Positions 34,521 to 43,390 of a stretch of DNA of 64,000 bases are shown here, piece after piece. Position 1 is the stretch's first letter. Each line of letters starts with the position of its first letter. Both the position numbers and the translations under genes were made by a program. This DNA is from Labilithrix luteola. Its GTDB lineage: Bacteria; Myxococcota_A; Polyangia; Polyangiales; Polyangiaceae. The notes under the pieces are model-generated. The model ran no database searches. It saw nothing but the letters and a program-made list of their open reading frames with translations, and was not told where the DNA came from. Where the stretch lies: the NCBI RefSeq assembly GCF_001263205.1, contig NZ_CP012333.1:6686501-6750500 (forward strand). The letters run 5' to 3'.

Positions 34521-35423
34521 TCAGTGTGCCGCCATCACGTCGGCGTCGTCTTGAAGGAATTTGAAGCGACTCTCGGTCTCGCCTCGCGTCGATGAGAGGA
34601 TCGGGACATGGTTCGTCGATGCGGGGGCGAGCATGCGGTACTCGACCGGCGTGATGCCCGCGAACGCACGAAACTCGCGTGTCAGGTGTGCCTGATCGGC
34701 GTAACCCGCATCGAACGCGACATCGACGAGCGCCGCTTCACGGTCGACCACGCGCTCGAGCACTTGCTGGAAACGTTGGATGCGACAGTAGACCTTCGGC
34801 GTCAGCCCCACCGCCGTTCGAAAGAGCGTGAGGAACGTCCGATGGCTGTAACCGCTTCGCTCGACGGCGCTGGCGATCGAGGCTCCTGCGTCGAACATCG
34901 CGAGAGCTTCGGCGACCGCCGGATGCACGGTGCTCGTTGCGACCTGCTTTCGCGTTCGCTTGGCGATTCGAGAAAGGAGCAGCTGTTCGAAGAGCTCGAG
35001 TTTGCGCTCGGCGGTCCGTGCCTCCGCAAGGTCGTCTGTGGTGCGCGAGACGTCGGCGCCGAAGAGTTCGTCGAGTGACGTGTGTGTCTCGGCCAGCTCG
35101 CTCGCCGGGCTACCGAACAGCATCGCGGCGGCGCCTGGAACGAGCTGCGCGCCTACCGACCCCGAGGTCTCGACGACGCTCTTCACGTAGTAGCTCGAGC
35201 GAGCGCCGCCGACCACGCCGTGACCGAGCCGACGAGGGCGCGCACCCGACGCATCGTCGAAGAGCACGAGCGGAGCGCGATCGAACCGAATGACGACGTG
35301 CATCGACCCGGTTGGCAGCACGCGTTCACGCGTGGCCGCGCGAGGCACGGGCGCGTCGGGCGCACCCGTCACCCAAACTCGCTGCACGAACGGTCGAAGC
35401 GCAGGATGGGGATCTCTTGTCAC
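34521..35423 (-). CDS. AraC-family transcriptional regulator
   Basis: 300 residues. The C-terminal 100 residues carry two helix-turn-helix motifs: IASAVERSGYSHRTFLTLFR and the more conserved LVDVAFDAGYADQAHLTREF, followed by AFAGITPVEYRML. The N-terminal part (HPALRPFVQRVW, ERVLPTGSMHVVIRF) matches the DUF6597-like sensor often paired with this HTH type. A short tail of about 30 residues after the HTH is unusual in length. Probably regulates the VOC gene that follows on the same strand. Confidence 0.92.
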   Translation of the reverse strand: MTRDPHPALRPFVQRVWVTGAPDAPVPRAATRERVLPTGSMHVVIRFDRAPLVLFDDASGARPRRLGHGVVGGARSSYYVKSVVETSGSVGAQLVPGAAAMLFGSPASELAETHTSLDELFGADVSRTTDDLAEARTAERKLELFEQLLLSRIAKRTRKQVATSTVHPAVAEALAMFDAGASIASAVERSGYSHRTFLTLFRTAVGLTPKVYCRIQRFQQVLERVVDREAALVDVAFDAGYADQAHLTREFRAFAGITPVEYRMLAPASTNHVPILSSTRGETESRFKFLQDDADVMAAH

Positions 35424-35699
35424 CGAACTTCACTGTCCCATCCTCGGCGTTCGATTGCCAGGTGCCCTTGTGGACCTTCCCGGCGACGCCTACGGTCGAG
35501 GTGGAGCTGGTTCCGATCGGACAGGTTGGCCCACGTTTCACGCATGGGGGAGCGGCTTCGATCCCGACGGCGGCGCCATCGACCGCGTCGATCTTCCCGG
35601 GTGTGATGCCGCACGCGCGAGCTACCGAGAATCAGCCGCTATTCACCGGTCTTCACGAGCGACGCGTGACGGGCACGCCTGCTGCACTCCGCTGCAGGC
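35424..35699. other. 276-bp stretch with no supportable gene
   Basis: Between the divergent AraC gene and a degraded dehydrogenase. Open frames exist on both strands but none resembles a known protein or shows a start with ribosome-binding site. It is probably the AraC promoter region plus decayed sequence. Confidence 0.4.
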
Positions 35700-36137
35700 A
35701 TGAAATCCATCCAACTCCGCATCGCTGATCTCGCGAGTCTCCCGCGCATGCACGATGGGCGGAGCGAGGCGCTTCCCGGAATCGGTCCTACGGAAGTTCT
35801 CATCCGTGTGGACTCGCCTACGGCTCGGGGGACGTCGGCTCGCTTCATCCAGCGGTTCCTCAGCCTGCTCGTGGCGGGCATTGCCGACGACGTCGTCGGC
35901 GAGATCGTGACTACCGGCAGCGCCGTCACGGGACTCTCGAAGGGGGACCGCGTCGTTCTTCCCGCAACGGTTCGCTGTTCGCGCACCAACACGGACCGTA
36001 GCTCGTGCGTTCTTCGCGTCGCCGATGCCGACCGGAACCTCATGAAGATCCCAGCTGACCTCCACGACCTGTCCGACGAGCGCATTCTCGCCATCCATCG
36101 CTTGCGTCTGGAATGGCTTGACGAGGCTGCGTCGTGA
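35700..36137 (+). pseudogene. degraded zinc-type alcohol dehydrogenase fragment
   Basis: The 145 residues still show the GroES-like domain plan of medium-chain dehydrogenases: IGPTEVLIRVDS, then VGEIVTTGSAVTGLSKGDRVVLP, and ADADRNLMKIPADLHDLSDE. The catalytic zinc Cys expected in the CGTD motif is lost (here TARGTS), the structural Cys cluster is reduced, parts are missing between blocks, and the nucleotide-binding domain is absent. It is an open frame, but I read it as a remnant. Confidence 0.6.
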
Positions 36138-36225
36138 ACGCTGGGCGCAAAGCGAGGCGCAGAAATGATCAACGCCGGACTCGCCATGCTTCGGCGACGT
36201 CCGGCGTGATCGAGACGCGTGAGCG

Positions 36226-38286
36226 TCAGTTCGCGATGAGCGGGGCGATGAGCAGCGAGACGACCGCCATGACCTTGATGAGGATGGCGATGCCAGGGCC
36301 CGACGTGTCCTTGAAGGGATCGCCGACCGTGTCGCCGACGACCGCGGCCTTGTGCGCGTCCGAACCCTTCGCGTGACCTTCGAGGCCGCCCTTCTCGATG
36401 TGCTTCTTCGCGTTGTCCCATGCGCCACCGCCGTTGGCCATGACGAGCGAGAGAACGGCGCCGACGGCGAGTGCACCCGCGAGCACGCCCGCGAGGACCT
36501 CCGGACCGGCCGCGAAGCCGATGATGACCGGAGCGAGGATGGCGATCGCGCCCGGCGCGATCATCTCGCGGATGGCGGCCGACGTCGCGATGTCGACGAT
36601 CACCTTGGGCTGCGGTTCGACGCCCGGCTTGCCTTCGAGGAGGCCGGGGATCTCGCGGAACTGACGACGAATCTCTTCGACGATCGCGCCGGCCGCACGG
36701 CCGACCGCGGTCATCGTGAGCGCGCCGACGAGGCAGGGGAGCATCGAGCCGAAGAGGATGCCCATGAGCACCTTCGCGTCGGTCAGGTAGAGGACGAGCT
36801 CCTTGCCGCCGTGCGCGCGCCGAACCGCGTTCACTTCCATGTTGAAGGCGGCGAAGAGGGCGACGACGGTGAGCACCGCCGAGCCGATCGCGAAGCCCTT
36901 GCCGACCGCGGCGGTCGTGTTGCCGACGGCGTCGAGCTCGTCGGTGATGGCGCGGACTTCCTTACCGAGGCCCGCCATCTCCGAGATGCCACCGCCGTTG
37001 TCGGCGATCGGGCCGTACGCGTCGACGGTCATGACGATGGCCGTGCCGGCGAGCATGCCGACCGCGGCGAGCGCGATGCCGTAGAGGCCGAGCTGCTGGT
37101 TCGACACCCAACCCACCGCGCAGAGCGTGGCGAGCGGGATGGCAACGCTCTCGAGACCGACCGCGATACCGCGAATGACGTTGGTGCCGGGGCCCGTGAG
37201 CGAGCTCTCCGCGACCTTGTGAATCGGGCCCATCGACGTGTAGTAGTCCGTGATGAGGCCGACGATGGCGCCGCCCGCAGCGCCAGCCGCGAGGGTGATG
37301 ACCGCCGCCATGCTGAAGCCGGCGGAGGGAAGCACGCCTGCCGCCGCGATGACGACGAGGAACGGCGGGAGAATGAGCGCCAGGCGAAGAACGCGCGCCG
37401 GCGGGAGGTTCTTCAGCATCCGCGTGATGAAGATGCCGACGACCGAGACAGCGAGGCCGATGGTCGCGAGGAGGAGCGGCAGCGAGACCGCCATGGAGCG
37501 CAGCGTCTTCTCGTCCGTGATGGACGGCGCGAGCTGCTGGAGCGACTCGATGGGGAGCGTGAGGCCGAGCGCGATCGCCGCGACGACCGCTGCGACATAG
37601 CTCTCGTAGATGTCCGCGCCCATGCCCGCGATGTCACCGACGTTGTCACCGACGTTGTCGGCGATGACGCCCGGGTTACGCGGATCGTCTTCCGGGATGT
37701 TCGCTTCGACCTTGCCGACGATGTCCGCGCCGACGTCCGCTGCCTTCGTGTAGATGCCGCCGCCGATACGCGCGAAGAGCGCAATCGAGCTCGCACCCAC
37801 CGCGAACGAGTGGACGATCGTGGCGAGGTTCTCGTGGTCGCGGAACAGTGCGTAGATCACGCCGAGTCCGAGGAGGCCGAGACCCGCCACGCAGAGCCCC
37901 ATGACGGCGCCGCCGTCGAGAGCCGTGACGAGCGCGGTCGGCTTGCCGTGCGCGCGCGCAGCCTCTGCGGTGCGGACGTTCGCGTACGTCGCCGCCTTCA
38001 TTCCGAAGAAGCCGGCGATGAGCGAGAGGAACGCCCCCGCGAAGAAAGCCCCGCCCGCAAGAAGACCAAGCGTCGCCGTGAGGAGCGCGAAGACGACCGC
38101 CGCATATACGGCGAGCACCTTGTACTCCCGCGCGAGGAACGCCATGGCTCCTTCGCGGACGTAGCGCGCGATGCGCGCCATGGTCTCGTTGCCCTCAGGG
38201 GCCTTTTTGACACGCACATAGAATGCGCGCGCCACAATCAGCGCAACGGCGCCGGTCCCTATCGACTGATACGACAATGCATTCAC
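36226..38286 (-). CDS. hppA: membrane-bound ion-translocating pyrophosphatase
   Basis: 686 residues with about 15-16 membrane segments. The catalytic block is intact (GGGIYTKAADVGADIVGKVE, NPGVIADNVGDNVGD), as are the C-terminal Asp-rich loops (GGGAWDNAKKHIE, VVGDTVGDPFKDTSGP). The enzyme couples pyrophosphate hydrolysis to ion pumping across the inner membrane. The motif GNTTAAVGKG has Ala where potassium-independent enzymes have Lys, so a potassium-dependent type is expected; proton or sodium pumping cannot be decided. A hairpin and an element with inverted ends lie upstream. Confidence 0.95.
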   Translation of the reverse strand: MNALSYQSIGTGAVALIVARAFYVRVKKAPEGNETMARIARYVREGAMAFLAREYKVLAVYAAVVFALLTATLGLLAGGAFFAGAFLSLIAGFFGMKAATYANVRTAEAARAHGKPTALVTALDGGAVMGLCVAGLGLLGLGVIYALFRDHENLATIVHSFAVGASSIALFARIGGGIYTKAADVGADIVGKVEANIPEDDPRNPGVIADNVGDNVGDIAGMGADIYESYVAAVVAAIALGLTLPIESLQQLAPSITDEKTLRSMAVSLPLLLATIGLAVSVVGIFITRMLKNLPPARVLRLALILPPFLVVIAAAGVLPSAGFSMAAVITLAAGAAGGAIVGLITDYYTSMGPIHKVAESSLTGPGTNVIRGIAVGLESVAIPLATLCAVGWVSNQQLGLYGIALAAVGMLAGTAIVMTVDAYGPIADNGGGISEMAGLGKEVRAITDELDAVGNTTAAVGKGFAIGSAVLTVVALFAAFNMEVNAVRRAHGGKELVLYLTDAKVLMGILFGSMLPCLVGALTMTAVGRAAGAIVEEIRRQFREIPGLLEGKPGVEPQPKVIVDIATSAAIREMIAPGAIAILAPVIIGFAAGPEVLAGVLAGALAVGAVLSLVMANGGGAWDNAKKHIEKGGLEGHAKGSDAHKAAVVGDTVGDPFKDTSGPGIAILIKVMAVVSLLIAPLIAN

Positions 38287-38318
38287 GGGTTAACGTTCCC
38301 TGCTGATCCCTGCTGATC

Positions 38319-38336
38319 CCCCCGAATTAGCGGGGG
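38319..38336 (-). promoter_or_regulatory. GC hairpin in the hppA leader
   Basis: Inverted repeat CCCCCG, loop of six, CGGGGG, about 33 bases upstream of the hppA ATG. Next to it are two direct copies of CCCTGCTGAT at 38298-38317. Possible mRNA structure near the ribosome-binding region; function unknown. Confidence 0.4.
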
Positions 38337-38396
38337 TCCCATCGCAAGGACGCATCGCGGCATCAAGCAAAAAACTAGTAACGCTGAAGGAACACG

Positions 38397-38496
38397 GAGC
38401 TCGACCGCACGGAACACCCGTCTCTGACGAGGAAAAGTGAGGTTAAGCTCATCTATAAAATTTGTGGTCGAGCTTTGTTGCGGTGCGGTCGAGCTC
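38397..38496. repeat. 100-bp element with perfect 14-bp inverted ends
   Basis: GAGCTCGACCGCAC at 38397-38410 and its exact reverse complement at 38483-38496 enclose 72 bp, including an AT-rich TATAAAATTT. The 12-mer GCTCGACCGCAC also occurs, as its complement, at 62319-62330 upstream of nadA. It may be a small MITE-like element or a pair of operator sites between the divergent hppA and methyltransferase genes. No target duplication is evident. Confidence 0.65.
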
Positions 38497-38583
38497 ACCA
38501 TCTGTGGATGCTCCGGCGACGAACTCGAGCGGGGGAGCGACCAAGCTGAGACGTGAGCCGGGAGGGGAGGCTATGACCGATCC

Positions 38584-40122
38584 GTGAGCACGGAGTACGT
38601 CGACGACGTTCCCTACGTTCGGCATTTCATCGCCGACCTCGCCCCGGCGCGGCTTCGATTGATCGCTGCACTCGAGGGAGTCGCTCCCCCTCCGGCGGAG
38701 GACTTCGACTACTGCGAGCTCGGTTGCGCGCACGGCGACACGCTCGCGGCTCTTGCGGCCGCGAACCCCGAAGGTCGCTTTCTCGGCATCGATCTCTCGG
38801 CCGCGCACGTGGCCTCTGCGAAGAAGCTCGCGCGCGACGGGGCGCTAGAGAACGTAGGCTTTCTCGAGCGAGACTTCGAGGCGCTCCTCGACGACGACAT
38901 TGGCGAGTTCGACTACGTCGTCGCGCACGGCGTGCTCAGCTGGGTGAGCGCCGACAAGCGAAAGGCGTTGATCGAGTTCGCGCACCGCAAGCTGAAGCCA
39001 GGCGGCCTACTCTTCGTCAGCTACAACGCGATGCCGGGCTGGGCCGCGGTCGAGCCGCTCCGCCAGCTGCTCCTCTTTCCTTCGGGGGCGGGAGGTTCGA
39101 GCTTGGATCGCGCACGCAGCGGTCTCGCATTCGCGCAGTCGATGCTCGATGCGAAGGCGGAGTACTTCGCGAAGAACCCATCGGCCGTGGAGATGCTCGA
39201 GACGATGACGAAGGCCGGGCTGCCGTACGTCGTGCACGAGTACCTGCACGAACACTGGGTGCCTATGTATTTTGCACGCGTTGCTTGGGAGATGGCCGCG
39301 AGCGGCCTCGCATACGTGGGCTCGCAGCCCGCGCACCAGGCCTTTCGCGAGCTTGCTCTGCCGGCCACTCTCGAGAAGAGCCTCGCCTCGATCACCGATC
39401 GGATCTCGTTCGAGAGCCTCAAGGACTTCGCCATCAACGAGTTCTTTCGACGCGACGTGTTCGTCCGTGGCGATGCGGTTCGGTCCGCGGCAGCAACGGA
39501 GGCATACTTCGAAGCGACGTCGTGGGGAACGACGGCTCATTCGCTTCCCGAGGGGCGGACCGTCAAGCTTCCGCATCGCACCGCATCGCTCGAAGCGCCG
39601 ATCTACCAGGCTGTGTTCGACGTCGTTTCGAGTGACGCGTCGACGCTCGCTTCGCTCGTACGGAACCCGGCACTCGCAGGCTTCTCTCCCGCCGACTCGA
39701 GAGACGCGCTCCTTCGGCTCGCTGCGACCGACCAAGTGCTTCCGATGGTTCGCGCGACGAGGGCCTCGCCGCCGAACGAAGCCGGACGCTTCGCAGTGCC
39801 GCTGCCGTACAACCAGATGATGCTCCGCCGTCTCTCGACGAACATGCCCGTGATCATGGCCTCGGTTCCCTGCGGGACCGCGTTTCCCATCACGCCGCTC
39901 GAGGCGCTCGCCATCCGCGTCATCACCGAGGTGGGCGAGGCCGACCGCGAGGAATGGATCCGGAGCTTCGTCGGCGGTCGTGTCCTTCGGCTTCGCGTCG
40001 GCGAACGCCTCGTCGAGGACCGTGACGAGCAGCGTCGTGCGATCGGCGAGGCCGTCACGCACGTCCGTCGTCACCAGCTCACGAAGCTGCTCGAGCTCGG
40101 GATCCTCGCGCCCGCCGAATGA
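38584..40122 (+). CDS. methyltransferase with C-terminal methyltransferase-regulatory domain
   Basis: 512 residues from a GTG at 38584. Residues 40-150 are a class I SAM-dependent methyltransferase: FDYCELGCAHGDTLAALA (motif I), RFLGIDLSAAHVASAKK, FDYVVAHGVLSWV and LKPGGLLFVSYNAMPGW. From about residue 210 it matches the regulatory domain found in protein-lysine methyltransferases of the PKMT type (YVVHEYLHEHWVPMYFA), and the C-terminal part has GTAFPITPLEALAIRVI. The layout resembles rickettsial outer-membrane-protein lysine methyltransferases, but the substrate here is unknown. Divergent from hppA. Confidence 0.88.
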   Translation: MSTEYVDDVPYVRHFIADLAPARLRLIAALEGVAPPPAEDFDYCELGCAHGDTLAALAAANPEGRFLGIDLSAAHVASAKKLARDGALENVGFLERDFEALLDDDIGEFDYVVAHGVLSWVSADKRKALIEFAHRKLKPGGLLFVSYNAMPGWAAVEPLRQLLLFPSGAGGSSLDRARSGLAFAQSMLDAKAEYFAKNPSAVEMLETMTKAGLPYVVHEYLHEHWVPMYFARVAWEMAASGLAYVGSQPAHQAFRELALPATLEKSLASITDRISFESLKDFAINEFFRRDVFVRGDAVRSAAATEAYFEATSWGTTAHSLPEGRTVKLPHRTASLEAPIYQAVFDVVSSDASTLASLVRNPALAGFSPADSRDALLRLAATDQVLPMVRATRASPPNEAGRFAVPLPYNQMMLRRLSTNMPVIMASVPCGTAFPITPLEALAIRVITEVGEADREEWIRSFVGGRVLRLRVGERLVEDRDEQRRAIGEAVTHVRRHQLTKLLELGILAPAE

Positions 40123-40131
40123 CCTCGCGCG

Positions 40132-41052
40132 TCAGCCGCTCGAAGCTCGTAGACGCATAGCGGTCGCCGCTGCGCGGATCGAAGCCGCGTTTGCCACGAG
40201 GAACGAGCGCAACGATTCGGGCGTGCGTCCAGTCCAACGTTCGACCGTATCGCTGATGACGTCGAACTTCCCGATGCGCGTGTTGGCGTCGGAGCCGACG
40301 ATGAGCCCAACGACCGGCGGAGGAAGCCCGCGCTCGCCCAGCAGCTTTGTGTACGCGTCGTCCGAGAGGTCGACGACGTCGATGGTCGTCTCGAAGATCG
40401 CGCTCGCGATGTCGGCGATCTGTTGCGTCGTGAGTGCTTCGCCGCCGGTCACGTCGTAGCGCTTCTCGGGCACGTCGTTCGCGGTCAGCACACGAGCCGC
40501 CACGCGGGCACAATCGGCCCGAGTGACGTTGGCGACGCGCCCGTTTCCCGCCGAGCCGAACCACTTGCCGAAGGCCAGCACGCCGGGCAGCGATTGGAGG
40601 AGGTTGTCCGTATACCAGGCGTTTCGGAGGGCCGTGTAGGCGAGCCCGCTTCGTTCCAGTGCTTCCTCGGTCGAACGATGATCGGGCGCGAACGGGACGA
40701 GCGATCCGGCATCAGGGTTCGGCATCGACGTGTACGTCACGTGCTCGACGCGCGCTCGCTTGGCCGCGTCGATGGCCATCGTGTGCTGGCGCTGGCGAGG
40801 TGGACCGAACACGTTCGTCGAGACGAGGAGGAGGCGCGACACTCCGGCGAATGCCGCGTCGAGGCTCGCGGCGTCGTCGAAGTCGACCCGGCGGACCTCC
40901 ACGCCGCGCGCTTCGAGACGGGCGAGCTCACCGACGTTTCTCGTTCCGGCCACGAGCTTCGTTGCTTGGTCGCGAAGGGCGAGCAGCTCTTCGACGACGA
41001 GCCGTCCGAGGTGGCCCCCGGCGCCCGTGACCAAGATCGTCTCGGTGCTCAC
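40132..41052 (-). CDS. NmrA-like NAD(P)-binding oxidoreductase
   Basis: 306 residues from a GTG at 41052 that overlaps the upstream stop as GTGA. N-terminal dinucleotide motif LVTGAGGHLGRLV, then RRVDFDDAASLDAAFAG, HVTYTSMPNPDAG and a C-terminal substrate region (GGEALTTQQIADIASAIF). Proteins of this group are quinone reductases (QOR2-like) or redox sensors; the active-site Tyr of classical short-chain dehydrogenases is not obvious. Second gene of a two-gene unit opposite a LysR regulator. Confidence 0.9.
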   Translation of the reverse strand: MSTETILVTGAGGHLGRLVVEELLALRDQATKLVAGTRNVGELARLEARGVEVRRVDFDDAASLDAAFAGVSRLLLVSTNVFGPPRQRQHTMAIDAAKRARVEHVTYTSMPNPDAGSLVPFAPDHRSTEEALERSGLAYTALRNAWYTDNLLQSLPGVLAFGKWFGSAGNGRVANVTRADCARVAARVLTANDVPEKRYDVTGGEALTTQQIADIASAIFETTIDVVDLSDDAYTKLLGERGLPPPVVGLIVGSDANTRIGKFDVISDTVERWTGRTPESLRSFLVANAASIRAAATAMRLRASSG

Positions 41053-41912
41053 GCGGCCACTCCTTCTCCGCCGAACGCCGTGCGCGCCCAGTCGGCGAGG
41101 GTAAGGAGCGGCACGTCGTAGGTGCGTTTCAGCGCAGGCATGTCGGCGTCGTAGCCAACGCGCTCGAACCATTCGGCCATCGATGCAAGGTCTTCGCTCG
41201 TCTTGCGGATCTCGTCGATCGACTGCCGCACGAGCGTGACCGGCCGTCCACGCGCGCTGCTCAGGATCGATGCCGCTTGCGTCATCGTCACCGAGTCACC
41301 GGCGATGTCGATGGCCGCGCCGGCGAGCTGCTCCGAGCGCGCGAAGGCCAGTGCTCCAAACTTGCCGATGTCATCGACGGCGATCATTTGCAGCTCGCGA
41401 TCGGGAGAAATCCACGAGACGAGCTGGTCCCCACGGAGCGTCCAGGGCGAGAGAAGGTTCTCCATGAAGTAGACCGGGCGGAGGATCGTCAGGCGCGGAA
41501 AGCCGAGGCCGCGCAGGGTCTGTTCGGTCGTCCACTTGCTCTCGAAGTGCGGAATGCCGGTGTTGCGATGCGCGGATCCCACGGAGCTGTAGACCAGATG
41601 CGTGACTCCCTTCTGTCGAGCCATGCGACCGAAGCGCTCGCCGTTCACGATCTCGACGGCGGGCCCTCGCTCGAGCGGCTGCACTGCGAAGGCTCCCCAG
41701 GCGCCGTCCAGCGCTCGTTCGAGAGATGCGGCGTCGTCGAAGTCGCCCGCGACGAGCTCGGCGCCCTTTTGCTTCAGCTGCTGAGCCGCTTCGCCCTCGG
41801 GATTGCGTGTGCGCGCACGCACGCGAAAGCCTCGTTCGAGCAAGTGTCGAGCCGTGGCGCCGCCCTGCTTGCCGGTGGCGCCGGTGACCAGAATCGTTCC
41901 TTCGTTGGCCAT
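41049..41912 (-). CDS. NmrA-family NAD(P)-binding protein
   Basis: 287 residues from the ATG at 41912 (MANEGTILVTGATGKQGGAT). The dinucleotide-binding motif GATGKQG is typical of NmrA, and RVRARTRNPEGEAAQQL, ELVAGDFDDAASLERAL, HLVYSSVGSAHRNTGIPHFESKW and LRPVYFMENLLS match the family through the middle. NmrA-type proteins bind NAD(P) as sensors or act as reductases. First gene of a unit with its distant paralogue (GTGA overlap), divergent from a LysR gene which likely regulates both. Confidence 0.92.
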   Translation of the reverse strand: MANEGTILVTGATGKQGGATARHLLERGFRVRARTRNPEGEAAQQLKQKGAELVAGDFDDAASLERALDGAWGAFAVQPLERGPAVEIVNGERFGRMARQKGVTHLVYSSVGSAHRNTGIPHFESKWTTEQTLRGLGFPRLTILRPVYFMENLLSPWTLRGDQLVSWISPDRELQMIAVDDIGKFGALAFARSEQLAGAAIDIAGDSVTMTQAASILSSARGRPVTLVRQSIDEIRKTSEDLASMAEWFERVGYDADMPALKRTYDVPLLTLADWARTAFGGEGVAA

Positions 41913-41983
41913 GGTGGTTTCCCTCGGCTCGGAACGTAGATTCGGCCTCGCGTACCAACCAGACGGAACATTCTGGAAAGATC

Positions 41984-41999
41984 GTTCAGTTGATTGAAC
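41984..41999. promoter_or_regulatory. candidate LysR-type operator
   Basis: A palindrome GTTCA, six bases, TGAAC, in the gap between the divergent NmrA operon and the LysR gene, 11 bases before the LysR ATG. It fits the T-N11-A form of LysR-type boxes. Confidence 0.5.
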
Positions 42000-42010
42000 A
42001 ATCAGCACCG

Positions 42011-42940
42011 ATGCTCGTCGACAACGTTCGTATCTTCGTCGAACTCGCGCGCTCGAAGACCTTCACCGAAGCCGCGCGCAAGCTCGGGATGCCGAAGTCC
42101 ACCGTGAGCACGCGCATCCGTCTGCTCGAAGACGAGCTCGCCACCGATCTCTTCAAGCGCACTACGCGCAAGGTCACGCTCACCGAAGCCGGTCAGCGCT
42201 ACTTCGAGGTCACCGAGCGCCTCCTCGTGGAGCTCGAGGCTGCTTCGGAGACCGTGCGTAGTTCGACCGAGGCGTTGACCGGAACGCTGCGTATCACCGC
42301 GGGCGTCGATGCTGGAGCGGGACTCGTCGGCGACATCGTCGCGGAGTTCGCGATTGCGCACCCGGAGCTCGACGTCGACTTCATGCTCCGTGGCGACGTG
42401 GTCGACCTCGTGGCCGAGGGCGTCGACGTGGCGCTCCGCATGAGTCCGCTGCGCGACTCCACGCTCAAAGCCAAGAAGCTCGGCACCACGTCGTATCGCT
42501 TCGTCGCCACGCCGAGATACCTCGCCGAGCACGGTACGCCGCGCCAGCCGAGCGACTTGTCGGAGCATCGCGTGATTCGCTTCAGCGCGCGCATGGATCA
42601 GGACTCCACGCTCGATCTCGTCGGCCCCGCGAAGCCGGCTCGCGTCTCACTCAAGCGACGCATTCGCACGAACTCGATCGCCGCGGTTCGCCACCAGGCA
42701 TTGGCCGGCTCCGGCATCGGCTATCTACCCTTCGGCGCGTGCCTCGCCGAGGTCGAGACCGGGCGGCTCGTGGCCGTACTCCCGAAGTGGGGATCGAGCG
42801 AGAGTCCGATGTGCGTGGTTTACCCGAACCAGCGATTCGTTCCGCGCAAGGTGAGGCTCTTCGTCGACTTCTTGTCTCGGCGCTTCGCCGACGTCCGCTT
42901 CTTCGAGCGCACCGACGAAGCGCTTCGTCGCCGCGGATGA
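42011..42940 (+). CDS. LysR-family transcriptional regulator
   Basis: 309 residues from the ATG at 42011 (MLVDNVRIFVEL); a TTG at 41990 lies inside the candidate operator and is less likely. N-terminal winged helix: VELARSKTFTEAARKLGMPKSTVSTRIRLLEDELATDLF and KRTTRKVTLTEAGQRYFE in sequence. The effector domain is complete (GTLRITAGVDAGAGLVGDI, VDVALRMSPLRDS, VVYPNQRFVPRKVRLFVDFL), as in the CrgA/DsdC-like subgroup. Divergent from two NmrA-type genes, its likely targets. Confidence 0.94.
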   Translation: MLVDNVRIFVELARSKTFTEAARKLGMPKSTVSTRIRLLEDELATDLFKRTTRKVTLTEAGQRYFEVTERLLVELEAASETVRSSTEALTGTLRITAGVDAGAGLVGDIVAEFAIAHPELDVDFMLRGDVVDLVAEGVDVALRMSPLRDSTLKAKKLGTTSYRFVATPRYLAEHGTPRQPSDLSEHRVIRFSARMDQDSTLDLVGPAKPARVSLKRRIRTNSIAAVRHQALAGSGIGYLPFGACLAEVETGRLVAVLPKWGSSESPMCVVYPNQRFVPRKVRLFVDFLSRRFADVRFFERTDEALRRRG

Positions 42941-42944
42941 CGAA

Positions 42945-43328
42945 TCACATGCTCTGGATGATCGCGAGGGTGTTGCCCTCGGTGTCCTTGAACCAGGCCG
43001 CCTTCGCACCGCCACCGATCGCGATGTCTCGACCCGGTTCGACCCCAGGCATGTCGTAGTGCTCGAACTGGACGCCGCGCTCTTTCAGCTCGGCGACCTC
43101 GCGTTCGATGTTGTCGACTTGCCAGAAGGCCTGGCTCGCGCGCGACGTTCCGGCGTTGGGTGTGGGGTAGAGGAAGCAACCGGTGCCGTTGGCGAACTCG
43201 TAGACGACGCCGCCGTTCTCCTCTTCGGTTCGTTGCGGTACGAAGCCGAGCTTCTTCTCGTAGAACTCACGCGCTCGCGCCACGTCTTTCGCCGGCAAAT
43301 AGGCGTACATCGGGGACTGCTGCAGCAT
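42945..43328 (-). CDS. VOC-family (glyoxalase/bleomycin-resistance-like) protein
   Basis: 127 residues, a single VOC domain: MYAYLPAKDVARAREFYEKKLGF, GVVYEFANGTGCFLYPTPNAG, FWQVDNIEREVAELKERGVQFE, and AAWFKDTEGNTLAIIQ. This length and the FKDTEGN end are typical of stand-alone VOC proteins of unassigned reaction. The gene is convergent with the LysR gene, separated by four bases. Confidence 0.9.
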   Translation of the reverse strand: MLQQSPMYAYLPAKDVARAREFYEKKLGFVPQRTEEENGGVVYEFANGTGCFLYPTPNAGTSRASQAFWQVDNIEREVAELKERGVQFEHYDMPGVEPGRDIAIGGGAKAAWFKDTEGNTLAIIQSM

Positions 43329-43390
43329 CGTGACCTCCTGGCCGCGAAGCTAATCACGCGAGCGAGGGGCGTCGCTCGCAGTTCACCACC

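Noticed and set aside
36352..38316. 654-codon open frame on the plus strand
   Set aside because: Antisense to the membrane pyrophosphatase; composed almost only of Arg, Asp, Glu and Ala.
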